From NCBI GenBank assembly GCA_019413925.1, contig DXMY01000026.1, positions 1-64,000 on the forward strand: DNA of 64,000 nt. Reading direction: 5' to 3'. Position numbers and translations under genes: made by a program. Positions 49,123 to 57,150 of this stretch are shown one piece after another; position 1 is the first letter of the stretch, and each line of letters begins with the position of its first letter. The notes below the pieces were generated by a model that saw only the letters and a program-made list of their open reading frames with translations, searched no databases and had not been told where the DNA came from. This stretch comes from Collinsella sp. (GTDB lineage: Bacteria > Actinomycetota > Coriobacteriia > Coriobacteriales > Coriobacteriaceae).

Positions 49123-50412
49123 CTATTTGGCAAGGTGTTTTTTAGAATCCATTTTGCGCTCGGCCTCGAAGGCCTGCCTGTCCCAATCGAGCGGAAGTCC
49201 GGCCTCGACCCATGCCTCGTAGGCCCTCCTTATGGGCTTGAGCTCCCTTTGGCCCCTCTCCAGCATCGAGATGTACTTCTCGCTGGTGCCCAGTATGGAC
49301 GCCGCCCTCACCTGGCTGACCTTCGCCGCGCGCCTGGCCGCCACGAGCTCCGAGGCGTCCTCGGGCCTCCTGATCTCGTGCGGGCGCATCAGCGCCCGGT
49401 ACGCCTCCCTGGCCACGTAGCGCTTGAGGCACCTCATGACCTCCCTGTCGCTCTTTCCCCGCCCCCTGGCCCTCTCGGCGTACTCGGCGGTCTCGGGGTC
49501 GCGCATGACCCTCCGCCTCGCGATCTCGTGCAGCGCGCTGTTCGCCTGCCGGTCGCCGCCCCTGTTGAGCCTGTGCCTCACGGTCTTGCCGCTCGAGGCG
49601 GGGATGGGGCAGGCCCCGCATATCGCCGCGAACGACGCCTCGGAGCGCAGCCTGCCCGGGTCGTCCCCGGCCGCGACCGCGAGCTTGGCCGCGCTCACGG
49701 GCCCGCACCCGTACATCGCCAGCAGCGCGGGGCAGTTCTCCTCCAGGGACGCCTCGATCGCGCGCTCCATGTCGAGCGCCGCGTCGCGCGCCGCCGCCCA
49801 CAGGTCCGCCAGCGCGCCGAGCGCGGCGCCCAGCGCGCCCTCGGCGCGCACGGAGGGGAGCTCCTCCATCAGCCTCGGCCCTCCCATGCCGCGGAACCTC
49901 GACCTGAGCCCTTCCGGCGCGGTGGTGAGCAGCGACCTCGCGGTGTTGATCGCCGAGGTCCGCGCCTTCACCGCCCCGGAGCGCGCCGCGAGCATGCAGC
50001 GCACCCCGTCGACCCACCCGTCCTGGCTCTTGGGGGTCCCGAGCCTTGAGCCGGACATCGCCGCGCGGGCGGCCCTCTCCGCGTCCGCCTCGTCGCACTT
50101 TCCCTGCCCCGGGCGCCTCCTCTGCGTCCCCGCCGGGGAGAGCGCCTCGCGCACGGGCATCCCCAGCGACGCGAGGTGCCTGGTGAGGCCCGCCCCGTAG
50201 GACGACGTCCCCTCCATCGCGATGCAGGCCGGCTCCCCGGCCGCGGCGATCGCCCCGGCGAGCGCCTCGTAGCCCGCCGCGTCGGCGGGGAACCGGCGGG
50301 ACAGGACCCTGCGGCCCCTCCAGTCCAGGACGCACAGCCAGTGCGAGTCGGCGTGGGTGTCGACCCCGCAGAAGACCGGCCCGCGGGCGTCGGGTATCGA
50401 TTCGTTTTGCAT
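49123..50412 (-). CDS. IS110-family transposase (DEDD/serine recombinase)
   Basis: This 429-residue recombinase has the N-terminal DEDD RuvC-like domain (VFCGVDTHADSHWLCVLDW with the first Asp, then AMEGTSSYGAGL with the Glu) and the C-terminal Tnp_IS110 domain (YGCGPVSAAKLAVAAG to PASSGKTVRHRLNRGGDRQA), whose serine cluster holds the candidate nucleophile. After it, residues about 355-405 (RRAAKVSQVRAASILGTSEK, then YISMLERGQRELK) look like an added helix-turn-helix. ATG 50412 follows GGAG; the frame to 50511 is probably part of the non-coding RNA region. The frame is intact, so the element may be active. Confidence 0.9.
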   Translation of the reverse strand: MQNESIPDARGPVFCGVDTHADSHWLCVLDWRGRRVLSRRFPADAAGYEALAGAIAAAGEPACIAMEGTSSYGAGLTRHLASLGMPVREALSPAGTQRRRPGQGKCDEADAERAARAAMSGSRLGTPKSQDGWVDGVRCMLAARSGAVKARTSAINTARSLLTTAPEGLRSRFRGMGGPRLMEELPSVRAEGALGAALGALADLWAAARDAALDMERAIEASLEENCPALLAMYGCGPVSAAKLAVAAGDDPGRLRSEASFAAICGACPIPASSGKTVRHRLNRGGDRQANSALHEIARRRVMRDPETAEYAERARGRGKSDREVMRCLKRYVAREAYRALMRPHEIRRPEDASELVAARRAAKVSQVRAASILGTSEKYISMLERGQRELKPIRRAYEAWVEAGLPLDWDRQAFEAERKMDSKKHLAK

Positions 50413-50692
50413 GTCTCGCTCCGTTCTTTCCGTGCTCGCCTGGGCCGGGCAGACGGCACACTGACGGGGCGCGATAGAATGCGGTTGTTCGGGTCCGCGG
50501 TATCGCTCCATGCTCCTATTAGGTCATGCGGCGGTCTCGGCTCGCCGCGGCCCGCGCGGGACATGTCAGGAAACGAGGGCAGCCCTGTGGGCGCCAGCGG
50601 AATGTGGGGTCACCGCGCGGTCCGCATCTGATGGTGTCGACGTCAATGGTATACGGGTGCATCATCGACGTCTTCAATACAGAAAATATCAG
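50413..50692 (-). ncRNA. Candidate bridge-RNA region of the IS110 element
   Basis: In studied IS110 relatives the non-coding end before the recombinase gene encodes a structured bridge RNA that pairs with both donor and target DNA. This 280-bp stretch occupies that position, is GC-rich with several self-complementary segments, and has no plausible short gene. The RNA, its loops and its guide sequences have not been modelled here. Confidence 0.5.
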
Positions 50693-50727
50693 TGCGGAGT
50701 GTTCTGAAAACTAAGCCCGGCCCCCGC
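50693..50727 (+). repeat. Nested hairpin family B, copy B5, right half
   Basis: TGCGGA (50693-50698) is the family's right internal-loop block. It is followed by GTTCTGAAAACTAAGCCCGG and CCCCCGC, which complement 49074-49099 with one extra C. Confidence 0.88.
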
Positions 50728-50838
50728 CTGCGGTGACGCTGCTGCAAGCGATCTGCGATGGGACCGTTGTTGGTTGGGGCCGCTGGGCTGATGTGAGGGC
50801 ACGTGGCCGCTGCGGGCCCTGGTCCCGGCGGTGGCCTC

Positions 50839-50928
50839 GGCGCTTTGCGCCTGCTGCCTGCGGGGACTTTGGGGTCGTGCGGCAGCTGCGGCGCTGCGCG
50901 CCTGCTGCCTTGGGTGACTTTGGGGTCG
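50839..50928 (+). repeat. Imperfect direct repeat upstream of ogt
   Basis: Two 39-bp units (50839-50877 and 50890-50928) share GGCGCT, GCGCCTGCTGCCT and GACTTTGGGGTCG with a 51-bp period. No gene is seen in 50728-50987. The units lie within the upstream region of the alkyltransferase gene. Confidence 0.6.
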
Positions 50929-50987
50929 ATTGGGGTTGTCTGCACAATTCGCGGTATTATGTTGCGGAGTTTTGAAAGGAGCCGCTG

Positions 50988-51566
50988 GTGGTCACGACGA
51001 CGTTTGCTTCGCCTTTGGGCGAAATCTTGCTTGCCGCTGATGGCCGCGGTCTGACGGGGCTTTGGTTTGAGGGACAGGAGCATTTTGGCTCCACGCTTCT
51101 CAAAGAAGATCCTGAACATGTTGAAGGCGCCGATGCAGTTTCTGGTGCTGGCGGCATGTCGTCGGTGAGTCCTGCAAATGGTGCGGCGTCTTCGGTGCTT
51201 GAGCGTTCCTGGGCTTGGCTGAATGCTTATTTTGCAGGGCAGGAACCTCGGTTTACGCCGCCGTTGCATATGATCGGTACGGCGTTTCAGCGTGAAGTTT
51301 GGTACGAGCTGCTTTCCATTCCGCGCGGCGAGGTTGCCACGTATGGCGAGATCGCCCAGCGTGTTGCGGCTCGACATCGTGTACCGGGAAACGAGGCGCC
51401 CGTTGTGTCCCCCCGTGCCGTGGGGGCTGCGGTCGCGCGTAACCCTGTTTCGATTATTGTGCCGTGCCATCGCGTGGTTGCCGCCGACGGGTCGCTCAAC
51501 GGATATGCCGGCGGCCTCGACCGTAAGGAGTGGCTGCTCCGGCTTGAGGGCGCGTACGAGGAGTAG
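50988..51566 (+). CDS. ogt: Methylated-DNA--protein-cysteine methyltransferase (Ogt)
   Basis: This 192-residue suicide repair protein transfers the methyl group of O6-methylguanine to Cys160 in the IIVPCHRVVAADGSLNGYAGG active site. The helix-turn-helix segment FQREVWYELLSIPRGEVATYGEIA is intact. An insertion of about 25 residues around GADAVSGAGGMSSVSPANGA lengthens the N-terminal domain, and another sits before RAVGAAVARNP. The GTG start at 50988 follows AAAGGAG. Its neighbour at 51878 sits behind a LexA-type box, but no such box was seen before ogt. Confidence 0.92.
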   Translation: MVTTTFASPLGEILLAADGRGLTGLWFEGQEHFGSTLLKEDPEHVEGADAVSGAGGMSSVSPANGAASSVLERSWAWLNAYFAGQEPRFTPPLHMIGTAFQREVWYELLSIPRGEVATYGEIAQRVAARHRVPGNEAPVVSPRAVGAAVARNPVSIIVPCHRVVAADGSLNGYAGGLDRKEWLLRLEGAYEE

Positions 51567-51877
51567 CGTTCGAGTGCTTTGCCTGTAGTAGCCGACTTCG
51601 ACCAAAGCTCGCTCGAGTTCGCTTTGATCAGAGCACTTAAGACCCTTGTTTTCTGTCAATAGTGCTATTTGTTCGTTGATGGATATCCGCGACTTCTGGT
51701 ATTTCATTAAGCCTCTTGATAGAAAAAGAGCTGGAGTTGCGCATCGTTGAGAGGCTTTCCAGCTTTAGCAAAACAAACTTATAAGATGCGACGGGCCGCG
51801 TCAAGATAATTGCTTGACAGCCTAGGAGGCGGCTGGTTGGCTGGCTTAAAACCCAGCGCGTGAAATGACGCTCCACG
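51567..51877. other. Intergenic region between ogt and the GyrI-like gene
   Basis: This 311-bp gap separates two converging genes. A minus-strand open frame covers part of it but has no good start or ribosome site. No strong hairpin, repeat or gene was recognised. It may hold a decayed gene. Confidence 0.3.
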
Positions 51878-52516
51878 CTATTCAGCGCGCTTGATAGGAT
51901 GACGAACCACAGTCTTAAGTTTCTCCGGCGCACACTTGCGTGGATCGGAAAGATAGATTTCGTGATGTAAACGGGTGTCTGAGAAGTCGGGGACATAGCC
52001 CTGCTCGGTCGTGTATTCATGCATGGCGTCTACGGTTGCCGGCTCGCTGTCATAAGGTCCGGTATGCATACATTGAACGCAGAGACCCTCGTCAACTTTA
52101 AGCAGCTCGACGGCAGAAAAGTCCAGTTTCTTTTTGGCCGTGGCTTCCGCGACTGCCCAGCCAAAGTCATCTCGGGTGACGAAATCGGGCAGGCGGATGC
52201 ACGAGATAAAGTTGAAATCGTCCTTGCGTACATAATCGATGTCGCCGCTCGGGGAGTCTTGCCACCAGAAACCCTCGAGTGGCGGTACCACAAAGTCGAA
52301 ATAGCCCTCGATACTCCTTGAACCTTTCTTCGACATCTTGACGGTATAGGCGATGCCGTAAAGCAGCGGCAGGGCGTTTTGATACTCGCCACCTTCGGTA
52401 TTTGGGTCGCCTTTTCCGCGAACGGCAACGTAGCTCATAGGCGGGACAGTTACGATACTCGGCTTGCTTGCAGGTTTGTAGAGCTCCTTGCATTCCTTCT
52501 TAAAGTCGAACGCCAT
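51878..52516 (-). CDS. GyrI-like small-molecule-binding protein
   Basis: This 212-residue protein belongs to the GyrI-like/effector-binding superfamily: it begins FDFKKECKELYKPASKPSIVTVPPMSYVAVRGKGDPN and ends LHHEIYLSDPRKCAPEKLKTVVRHP, both typical of stand-alone family members. In E. coli GyrI (SbmC) protects gyrase and is SOS-induced; many relatives bind or hydrolyse small toxins. The ATG at 52516 follows AAAGGCGG. A perfect LexA-type box lies 57 bp upstream (52573), which fits damage-induced expression. Biochemical role in this organism is unknown. Confidence 0.82.
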   Translation of the reverse strand: MAFDFKKECKELYKPASKPSIVTVPPMSYVAVRGKGDPNTEGGEYQNALPLLYGIAYTVKMSKKGSRSIEGYFDFVVPPLEGFWWQDSPSGDIDYVRKDDFNFISCIRLPDFVTRDDFGWAVAEATAKKKLDFSAVELLKVDEGLCVQCMHTGPYDSEPATVDAMHEYTTEQGYVPDFSDTRLHHEIYLSDPRKCAPEKLKTVVRHPIKRAE

Positions 52517-52572
52517 GTTGGCCGCCTTTCTGCGTATTGGCCTGCTTAGATAGCGGAATCATATCATAGAAA

Positions 52573-52586
52573 CGAACAGCTGTTCG
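52573..52586. promoter_or_regulatory. LexA (SOS) box
   Basis: CGAACAGCTGTTCG is a perfect palindrome that fits the Gram-positive LexA consensus CGAACNNNNGTTCG. It lies 57 bp upstream of the GyrI-like start. Confidence 0.7.
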
Positions 52587-52701
52587 AATGATTTGGCTGA
52601 CAGATTGAGATGTGTGCGTTGTGTTTGGCGGTCGGCCTGACCCCATCGATGATTTCTCTGCCTCCCCGGCGTCTCATCTATAGCTGCCGTTTCCCCATAT
52701 A

Positions 52702-52736
52702 GAACCTGCCAAAATAAACCCGTCCCTTTTTAGTCG
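52702..52736 (-). repeat. Hairpin family J, copy J4
   Basis: On the minus strand this reads GACTAAAAAGGGACGGGTTT then ATTTTGGCAGGTT. The loop block GGGACGGG matches the family, but the left arm has diverged so the stem is short. It lies in the gap between the GyrI-like gene and the ABC operon. Confidence 0.6.
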
Positions 52737-52787
52737 GTGCGAAATGGGTAATACTAAAGAGTTATCCGACCAGATGGGAACCGATCG

Positions 52788-53489
52788 ATGGCTTATATCG
52801 AATTCAAAGACGTCATCAAGGCATACGGCGAGGGCGACGCCCGCATTCATGCACTCGACGGCGCGAGCTTTACGGTCGAGCGCGGCGAGCTCGCCATCAT
52901 TTTGGGTGCTTCGGGTGCCGGCAAGACCACGGCGCTCAACATTCTGGGCGGCATGGATACGGCGACTTCCGGCACCGTGACGGTGGACGGGCGCGATGTG
53001 AGCTCCGCTAACGAGGCGCAGCTCGTGGAATACCGCCGCGCCGACGTCGGCTTTGTCTTCCAGTTCTACAATCTGGTCCCCAACCTGACGGCGCTCGAAA
53101 ATGTTGAGCTTGCGGCGCAAATCTGCCCTGATTCGCTCGATGCCGAGCAAACGCTTTGCCAGGTTGGCTTGGGTGAGCGCCTCGCCAACTTCCCCGCGCA
53201 GCTTTCGGGCGGCGAGCAGCAGCGCGTGTCCATTGCCCGCGCACTGGCAAAGAACCCCAAGCTGCTTTTGTGCGACGAGCCCACGGGCGCACTTGACTAT
53301 AAAACCGGCAAGCAGATCTTGCAGCTGCTGCAGGACACTTGCCGCAAGCAGGGCATTACGGTCATCATCATCACCCACAACTCCGCGCTGGCGCCCATGG
53401 CCGATCGCCTGATCCGCTTTAAGAACGGTCGCGTGGAGAGCGAGACGGTCCAGCAAAATCCCGTGCCTATCGAGACGATCGAGTGGTAG
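52788..53489 (+). CDS. ABC transporter ATP-binding protein (MacB/LolD-like)
   Basis: This 233-residue ATPase has Walker A GASGAGKTT (about residues 41-49), signature LSGGEQQRVSIARAL and Walker B LLLCDEPTGALD, with the H-loop in IITHNSALA. It resembles the ATPases of FtsX-type transporters. The permease gene begins about 6 bp after its stop. The start has only a weak ribosome site (GGGAA). It likely works with that permease in export or in mechanical coupling at the cell envelope. Confidence 0.9.
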   Translation: MAYIEFKDVIKAYGEGDARIHALDGASFTVERGELAIILGASGAGKTTALNILGGMDTATSGTVTVDGRDVSSANEAQLVEYRRADVGFVFQFYNLVPNLTALENVELAAQICPDSLDAEQTLCQVGLGERLANFPAQLSGGEQQRVSIARALAKNPKLLLCDEPTGALDYKTGKQILQLLQDTCRKQGITVIIITHNSALAPMADRLIRFKNGRVESETVQQNPVPIETIEW

Positions 53490-53494
53490 CGCCC

Positions 53495-56260
53495 ATGGAC
53501 CAAGACCGCCAAAACAGCCTACGCCGCGACGCGCAGAACACGGAGCGCGAGCAGGATTTTACGACCTACCGCACTGCCCAAAGCTCAAACGATATGGTGC
53601 CGACGGTTTTTCGCCGTGGCATCTACCGCACAATCCGAGGCAGCCTTAAGCGCTTCCTGTCCATTGTGGTCATCACCGCGCTCGGCGTGAGTGTGATGTG
53701 CGGTCTTAAGGCAGGCTGCGAGGATCTGTGCGATTCGGTCGACGCCTACTTCGACCAGCAAAATGTCTATGACATTAACGTGCAGTCGACCTATGGCCTG
53801 ACTGACGATGATCTCGACGCCATACAAGAGGTCGATGGCGTCGAAACGGCCGAGGGCATCTACACCGAGACCGCCTACACCGCCGTGGGCACAACGCGCG
53901 ACCGCGTGGTCGTGCAGAGTCTCTCCAAGGAGAACATCGATCAGCCGGTGCTCGTGAACGGCGATTTGCCCGAGAGCGCCGATGAAGTCGCGGTGACTTC
54001 GAAGTTCCTGAAGGCATCGGGCAAGAAAATCGGCGATACGGTGAGTTTTGCCGCCAATGACGCGAGCTCGTCCAATCAAAGCGCCAAGGACCAGTTTGCC
54101 GCGGGCGATTACACCATTACGGCTGAGGTCCTCGACCCCACTGATGTAAGTTCTGACTCGACAGTCAACGCCTTTCGCGCTGCTTCGGCGGCGGACTATA
54201 AGTTCTATGTGAGCGAGGACGCCGCGACATCTTCTTCCTACTCCGCGGTCCACGTGATCGTCGAGGGAGCCAAGAGCCTCAACTCCTATTCGGATTCCTA
54301 CGCGGCAAAGATCAATGAGGTCAAGGGCAATATCGAGAAGATCCGCGAGGAGCGTGAGAAGGCGCGCGCCCAGGAGCTGACGGTCGACACGCCGGCGAGC
54401 TTGGACGCGGCTGAGCGTCAGGCGAATATGCTCTTTGGGATTGAGCAGGACAACATCAATCGCATGGCCGAGGGCAGCGACGAGCGTGCGCAGGCGCAAG
54501 CCGACCTGGATCAGCGTCGCGCCGCCGCCGATCAACAGTTTGCCGATGCCCGCGCCGAGCTTTCCGATCTGGGCGAATGCACCTGGTACATCCAGGACCG
54601 CGGCAACATCGCAAGCTACTCGAGCGTGGAGAGCGACAGCTCGTCAATTGAGGCCATCGCCACGGTGTTCCCGTTCATCTTCTTTATCGTCGCCGTGCTC
54701 ATCAGCCTTACCACCGCCACGCGTATGGTCGAGGAGGAGCGCACGCTCATCGGCCTGTATAAGGCGCTCGGTTATTCGCGCGGACGCATCCTGTCCAAAT
54801 ACGTGGACTATGCGCTGTGGGCTTGTCTGATCGGCGGCGTGCTCGGCAACATCATCGGATTTGTGGGCCTGCCGCTGTTCCTGTTTACGGTGTTCGACGA
54901 TATGTACTCACTGCCCCAGATGCTGCTTTCGTACGACATCGTGTCCTCGATCGTTTCGGTGGCGCTGTTTGCCGTGGGCGTGGTGGGCGCCACGATTATC
55001 GCCTGCCGCCACGAGATGGCCGAGACCCCGGCCTCGCTTATGCGTCCCAAGGCCCCGCGCGCTGGCTCGCGCATCTTGCTTGAGCGCATCGGCTTTATCT
55101 GGCGCCGCATGGGCTTTTTGAACAAGGTGGCAGCACGTAATCTGTTCCGCTACAAAAAGCGTGCCTTTATGACCATCTTCGGTATCGCCGGCTGCACGGC
55201 GCTCGTGATCTGCGGTATGGGCATCCGCGATACGTCGGTGGCGCTTTCGCCCAAACAGTACGGGCATATCACGCGTTATGACTTGCTGGCGGTTGCCAAC
55301 CCCGATGACTTTACGCAGACGTGCGCGGCGTTGGATGAGCGCAGCGCGGCCAATGATTCCAACGTGACCGTGACTTCGACGCTGCCGATTATGACCGACA
55401 ACGTCACCTTTACATTCGGCGGAAAGAGCGAGACCGTGCAGCTGATTGTGGTGCCCGATGACCGCACGAACGACCTGGACGACTACGTGTGTCTCGAGGA
55501 CGAGTCCAAAGAACCACTCGCCCTGCGTGACGGAGACGTGTATCTGAGTAAGAGTTCACAGCTGGTGCTGGGGATTCAACCGGGTGATACGGCGCACGTC
55601 CAGGATTCGTCGCTCAATGTCGCCAAGGTCAAAGTTAGCGACATTTCGCTCAACTATCTGGGCAACACGCTTTACATGACGCAGGGCACCTATGAGCGCG
55701 CGTTCGGTCGAAGCGCACACCTTAACGGTGTCTTTGTGCTGCTTAAGGGCTCGTCGGCCAACCAGATTGCGTTTAGCAAGAAGCTTAAGAGCGACGGTTG
55801 GCTTACGATTTCGAGTACGGCCGAACATTGGCAGAACTACGAGGCGAACTTTGCGATTATTAATTCGGTCGTGGTACTTGTGACCTTTATGGCAGCGTGC
55901 CTATCGTTTGTGGTGGTGTTTACGCTGTCTAATACGAATATCTCCGAGCGCGAGCGCGAGCTGGCGACCATCAAGGTGTTGGGCTTCCGCCGTGGCGAGG
56001 TGCACCATTACGTCAACAAGGAGACGCTGATCCTCACGGCGATTGGCACCGCACTGGGCGTGCCGCTGGGCGGCTTGCTGGCCGAGAGTTTTACGTACAT
56101 TTTGCAGATGCCGTCGCTGTACTTTGATGTTGAGGTCGAGCCGCTAAGCTACGTGCTTGCCGTGGTGCTTTCCTTCGGCTTTACGATCATCGTCAACCTC
56201 GCCACCAACCGAACGCTCAATAAGATCGACATGGTCGGCGCCCTCAAGAGTGCCGAGTAA
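53495..56260 (+). CDS. FtsX-like ABC permease with coiled-coil outer domain
   Basis: This 921-residue protein has a first helix near residue 55 (LSIVVITALGVSVMCGL), a large outer domain with a charged helical stretch at about 270-360 (INEVKGNIEKIREEREKARA and later QAQADLDQRRAAADQQ) that should form a coiled coil, three helices around 400-510 (FIFFIVAVLISLTTATRMVEE), a second outer domain, and three final helices. Two FtsX domains are thus present in one chain. A GTG at 53483 overlapping the ATPase gene is an alternative start. The substrate is unknown. Hairpin J2 begins at its stop codon. Confidence 0.88.
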   Translation: MDQDRQNSLRRDAQNTEREQDFTTYRTAQSSNDMVPTVFRRGIYRTIRGSLKRFLSIVVITALGVSVMCGLKAGCEDLCDSVDAYFDQQNVYDINVQSTYGLTDDDLDAIQEVDGVETAEGIYTETAYTAVGTTRDRVVVQSLSKENIDQPVLVNGDLPESADEVAVTSKFLKASGKKIGDTVSFAANDASSSNQSAKDQFAAGDYTITAEVLDPTDVSSDSTVNAFRAASAADYKFYVSEDAATSSSYSAVHVIVEGAKSLNSYSDSYAAKINEVKGNIEKIREEREKARAQELTVDTPASLDAAERQANMLFGIEQDNINRMAEGSDERAQAQADLDQRRAAADQQFADARAELSDLGECTWYIQDRGNIASYSSVESDSSSIEAIATVFPFIFFIVAVLISLTTATRMVEEERTLIGLYKALGYSRGRILSKYVDYALWACLIGGVLGNIIGFVGLPLFLFTVFDDMYSLPQMLLSYDIVSSIVSVALFAVGVVGATIIACRHEMAETPASLMRPKAPRAGSRILLERIGFIWRRMGFLNKVAARNLFRYKKRAFMTIFGIAGCTALVICGMGIRDTSVALSPKQYGHITRYDLLAVANPDDFTQTCAALDERSAANDSNVTVTSTLPIMTDNVTFTFGGKSETVQLIVVPDDRTNDLDDYVCLEDESKEPLALRDGDVYLSKSSQLVLGIQPGDTAHVQDSSLNVAKVKVSDISLNYLGNTLYMTQGTYERAFGRSAHLNGVFVLLKGSSANQIAFSKKLKSDGWLTISSTAEHWQNYEANFAIINSVVVLVTFMAACLSFVVVFTLSNTNISERERELATIKVLGFRRGEVHHYVNKETLILTAIGTALGVPLGGLLAESFTYILQMPSLYFDVEVEPLSYVLAVVLSFGFTIIVNLATNRTLNKIDMVGALKSAE

Positions 56261-56297
56261 CCTGCTAAAAAGGGACAGGTTTATTTTGGTAGGTTTT
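56259..56297 (+). repeat. Hairpin family J, copy J2
   Basis: AACCTGCTAAAA pairs with TTTTGGTAGGTT around GGGACAGGTTTA; the A of the permease stop codon is part of the left arm. The trailing TTATCTGGGCAAACGCCGG is shared with J1 and J3. It probably terminates the transporter operon. Confidence 0.75.
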
Positions 56298-56376
56298 ATC
56301 TGGGCAAACGCCGGACAACCATTAGGTGGCCCGGCGTTTGCCCCGTTTTGCTGGGGATGTTTGTCGTTCGGTGCTC

Positions 56377-56697
56377 TTACTGGCCAATCCAGTGTTGCGC
56401 ATAACTCTTAATGTTCTCGGTAAAACCGTCAAGGTCGTCAAGGGTGATCACGCTGTCGATAAGCAAATTGGCTATCTCTCGGTGCATTGTGCTGCGGCGA
56501 ATGTCGTTTGCAAGCACTCCTGAGGACAGCTTGTCTCGATTGAGGCGCTCTTCTAGTGCCCAAAATCTACTGGACGCTTCACTGTCGCCGTTCAGCATCT
56601 CAACGTACTGGCTGATGAGCTTTTCCATATAACGTTCTTGCCATTGAGGAAGCATTTTCTTAAACAGTTTCCAGTCGCTTTCGGCTACGTCGCGCAT
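56377..56697 (-). CDS. Conserved hypothetical protein
   Basis: This 106-residue protein is mostly helical and charged (ESDWKLFKKMLPQWQERYME, and later RFWALEERLNRDK). No membrane segment, signal or known motif was seen. ATG 56697 has GGAGG 4-5 bases upstream, so the start is well supported. It is a single gene between repeat elements J2 and G and may be a small enzyme-accessory or phage-type protein, but no function is assigned. Confidence 0.65.
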   Translation of the reverse strand: MRDVAESDWKLFKKMLPQWQERYMEKLISQYVEMLNGDSEASSRFWALEERLNRDKLSSGVLANDIRRSTMHREIANLLIDSVITLDDLDGFTENIKSYAQHWIGQ

Positions 56698-56825
56698 ATG
56701 TCCTCCGCTCGTCAAACGGGCTTTCCATTTGCCTTTCATTCTATTTGGTTTTCGCTCGCAAGCGTTGATGAGAGGCTCTCTTTAGCCTTCGAGATTGGGC
56801 TTGAATGGGTTGTATGCCACAAAAC

Positions 56826-56965
56826 GGGCCTATCTACTACGTTTAATTGGATACCCTCAACTATGCCGGGAAAACGAAAAATAAAATCGCAGGTAGAAGG
56901 CCTGTCGATTTTCGAAAAAGGCGGTCATGGTTGGCCCCATCGAGTTAAACGTAGTAGATAGCCCC
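56826..56965. repeat. Inverted-repeat element G
   Basis: Arms 56826-56846 (GGGCCTATCTACTACGTTTAA) and 56945-56965 are complementary at 20 of 21 positions. Inside, AAAATCG and CAGG pair with CCTG and CGATTTT. The 140-bp element has no open frame and stands between the hypothetical gene and repeat F2. Confidence 0.72.
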
Positions 56966-57026
56966 TTTTCGTGGCGGACCATCAAACGAACGCCGACGCT
57001 TGTGCTGTAGCCGCTCCGATCATTCG

Positions 57027-57097
57027 TAAGTTGCGGTGGAATAGTTCCTAAACTCGACTACTCAAGGCTAAAACCGGAACTATATCACCGCAACTTA
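57027..57097. repeat. Hairpin family F, copy F2
   Basis: TAAGTTGCGGTGGAATAGTT and the following CC pair with GGAACTATATCACCGCAACTTA with two mismatches. Arms match F1 (39254), while the loop differs. It lies after the stop of the minus-strand regulator gene at 57151. Confidence 0.75.
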
Positions 57098-57150
57098 GGA
57101 GGGATGGGCGGGGGAGTACTAGTTGGGTGCTGCTGTCGGGCTGGGATGGT

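Larger units (their letters stand above)
49113..50692 (-). mobile_element. IS110-family insertion sequence inside a family B repeat
   Basis: This element of about 1.58 kb holds one DEDD transposase gene on the minus strand and a 280-bp non-coding stretch upstream of it, with almost none (about 10 bp) downstream, the arrangement of the IS110 subgroup. The edges are inferred from where the split repeat stops matching its family (ATG at 49110-49112 and TGCGGA at 50693-50698). The inner hairpin of the repeat is missing, so exact ends may differ by several bases. Confidence 0.85.

Noticed and set aside
49114..50049. Plus-strand frame across the IS110 transposase
   Set aside because: Pro/Arg-rich antisense translation of a GC-rich transposase gene.
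51637..52020. A 127-codon minus-strand frame next to the GyrI-like gene
   Set aside because: It overlaps the real gene in another frame, lacks a ribosome site, and has no recognisable domain.
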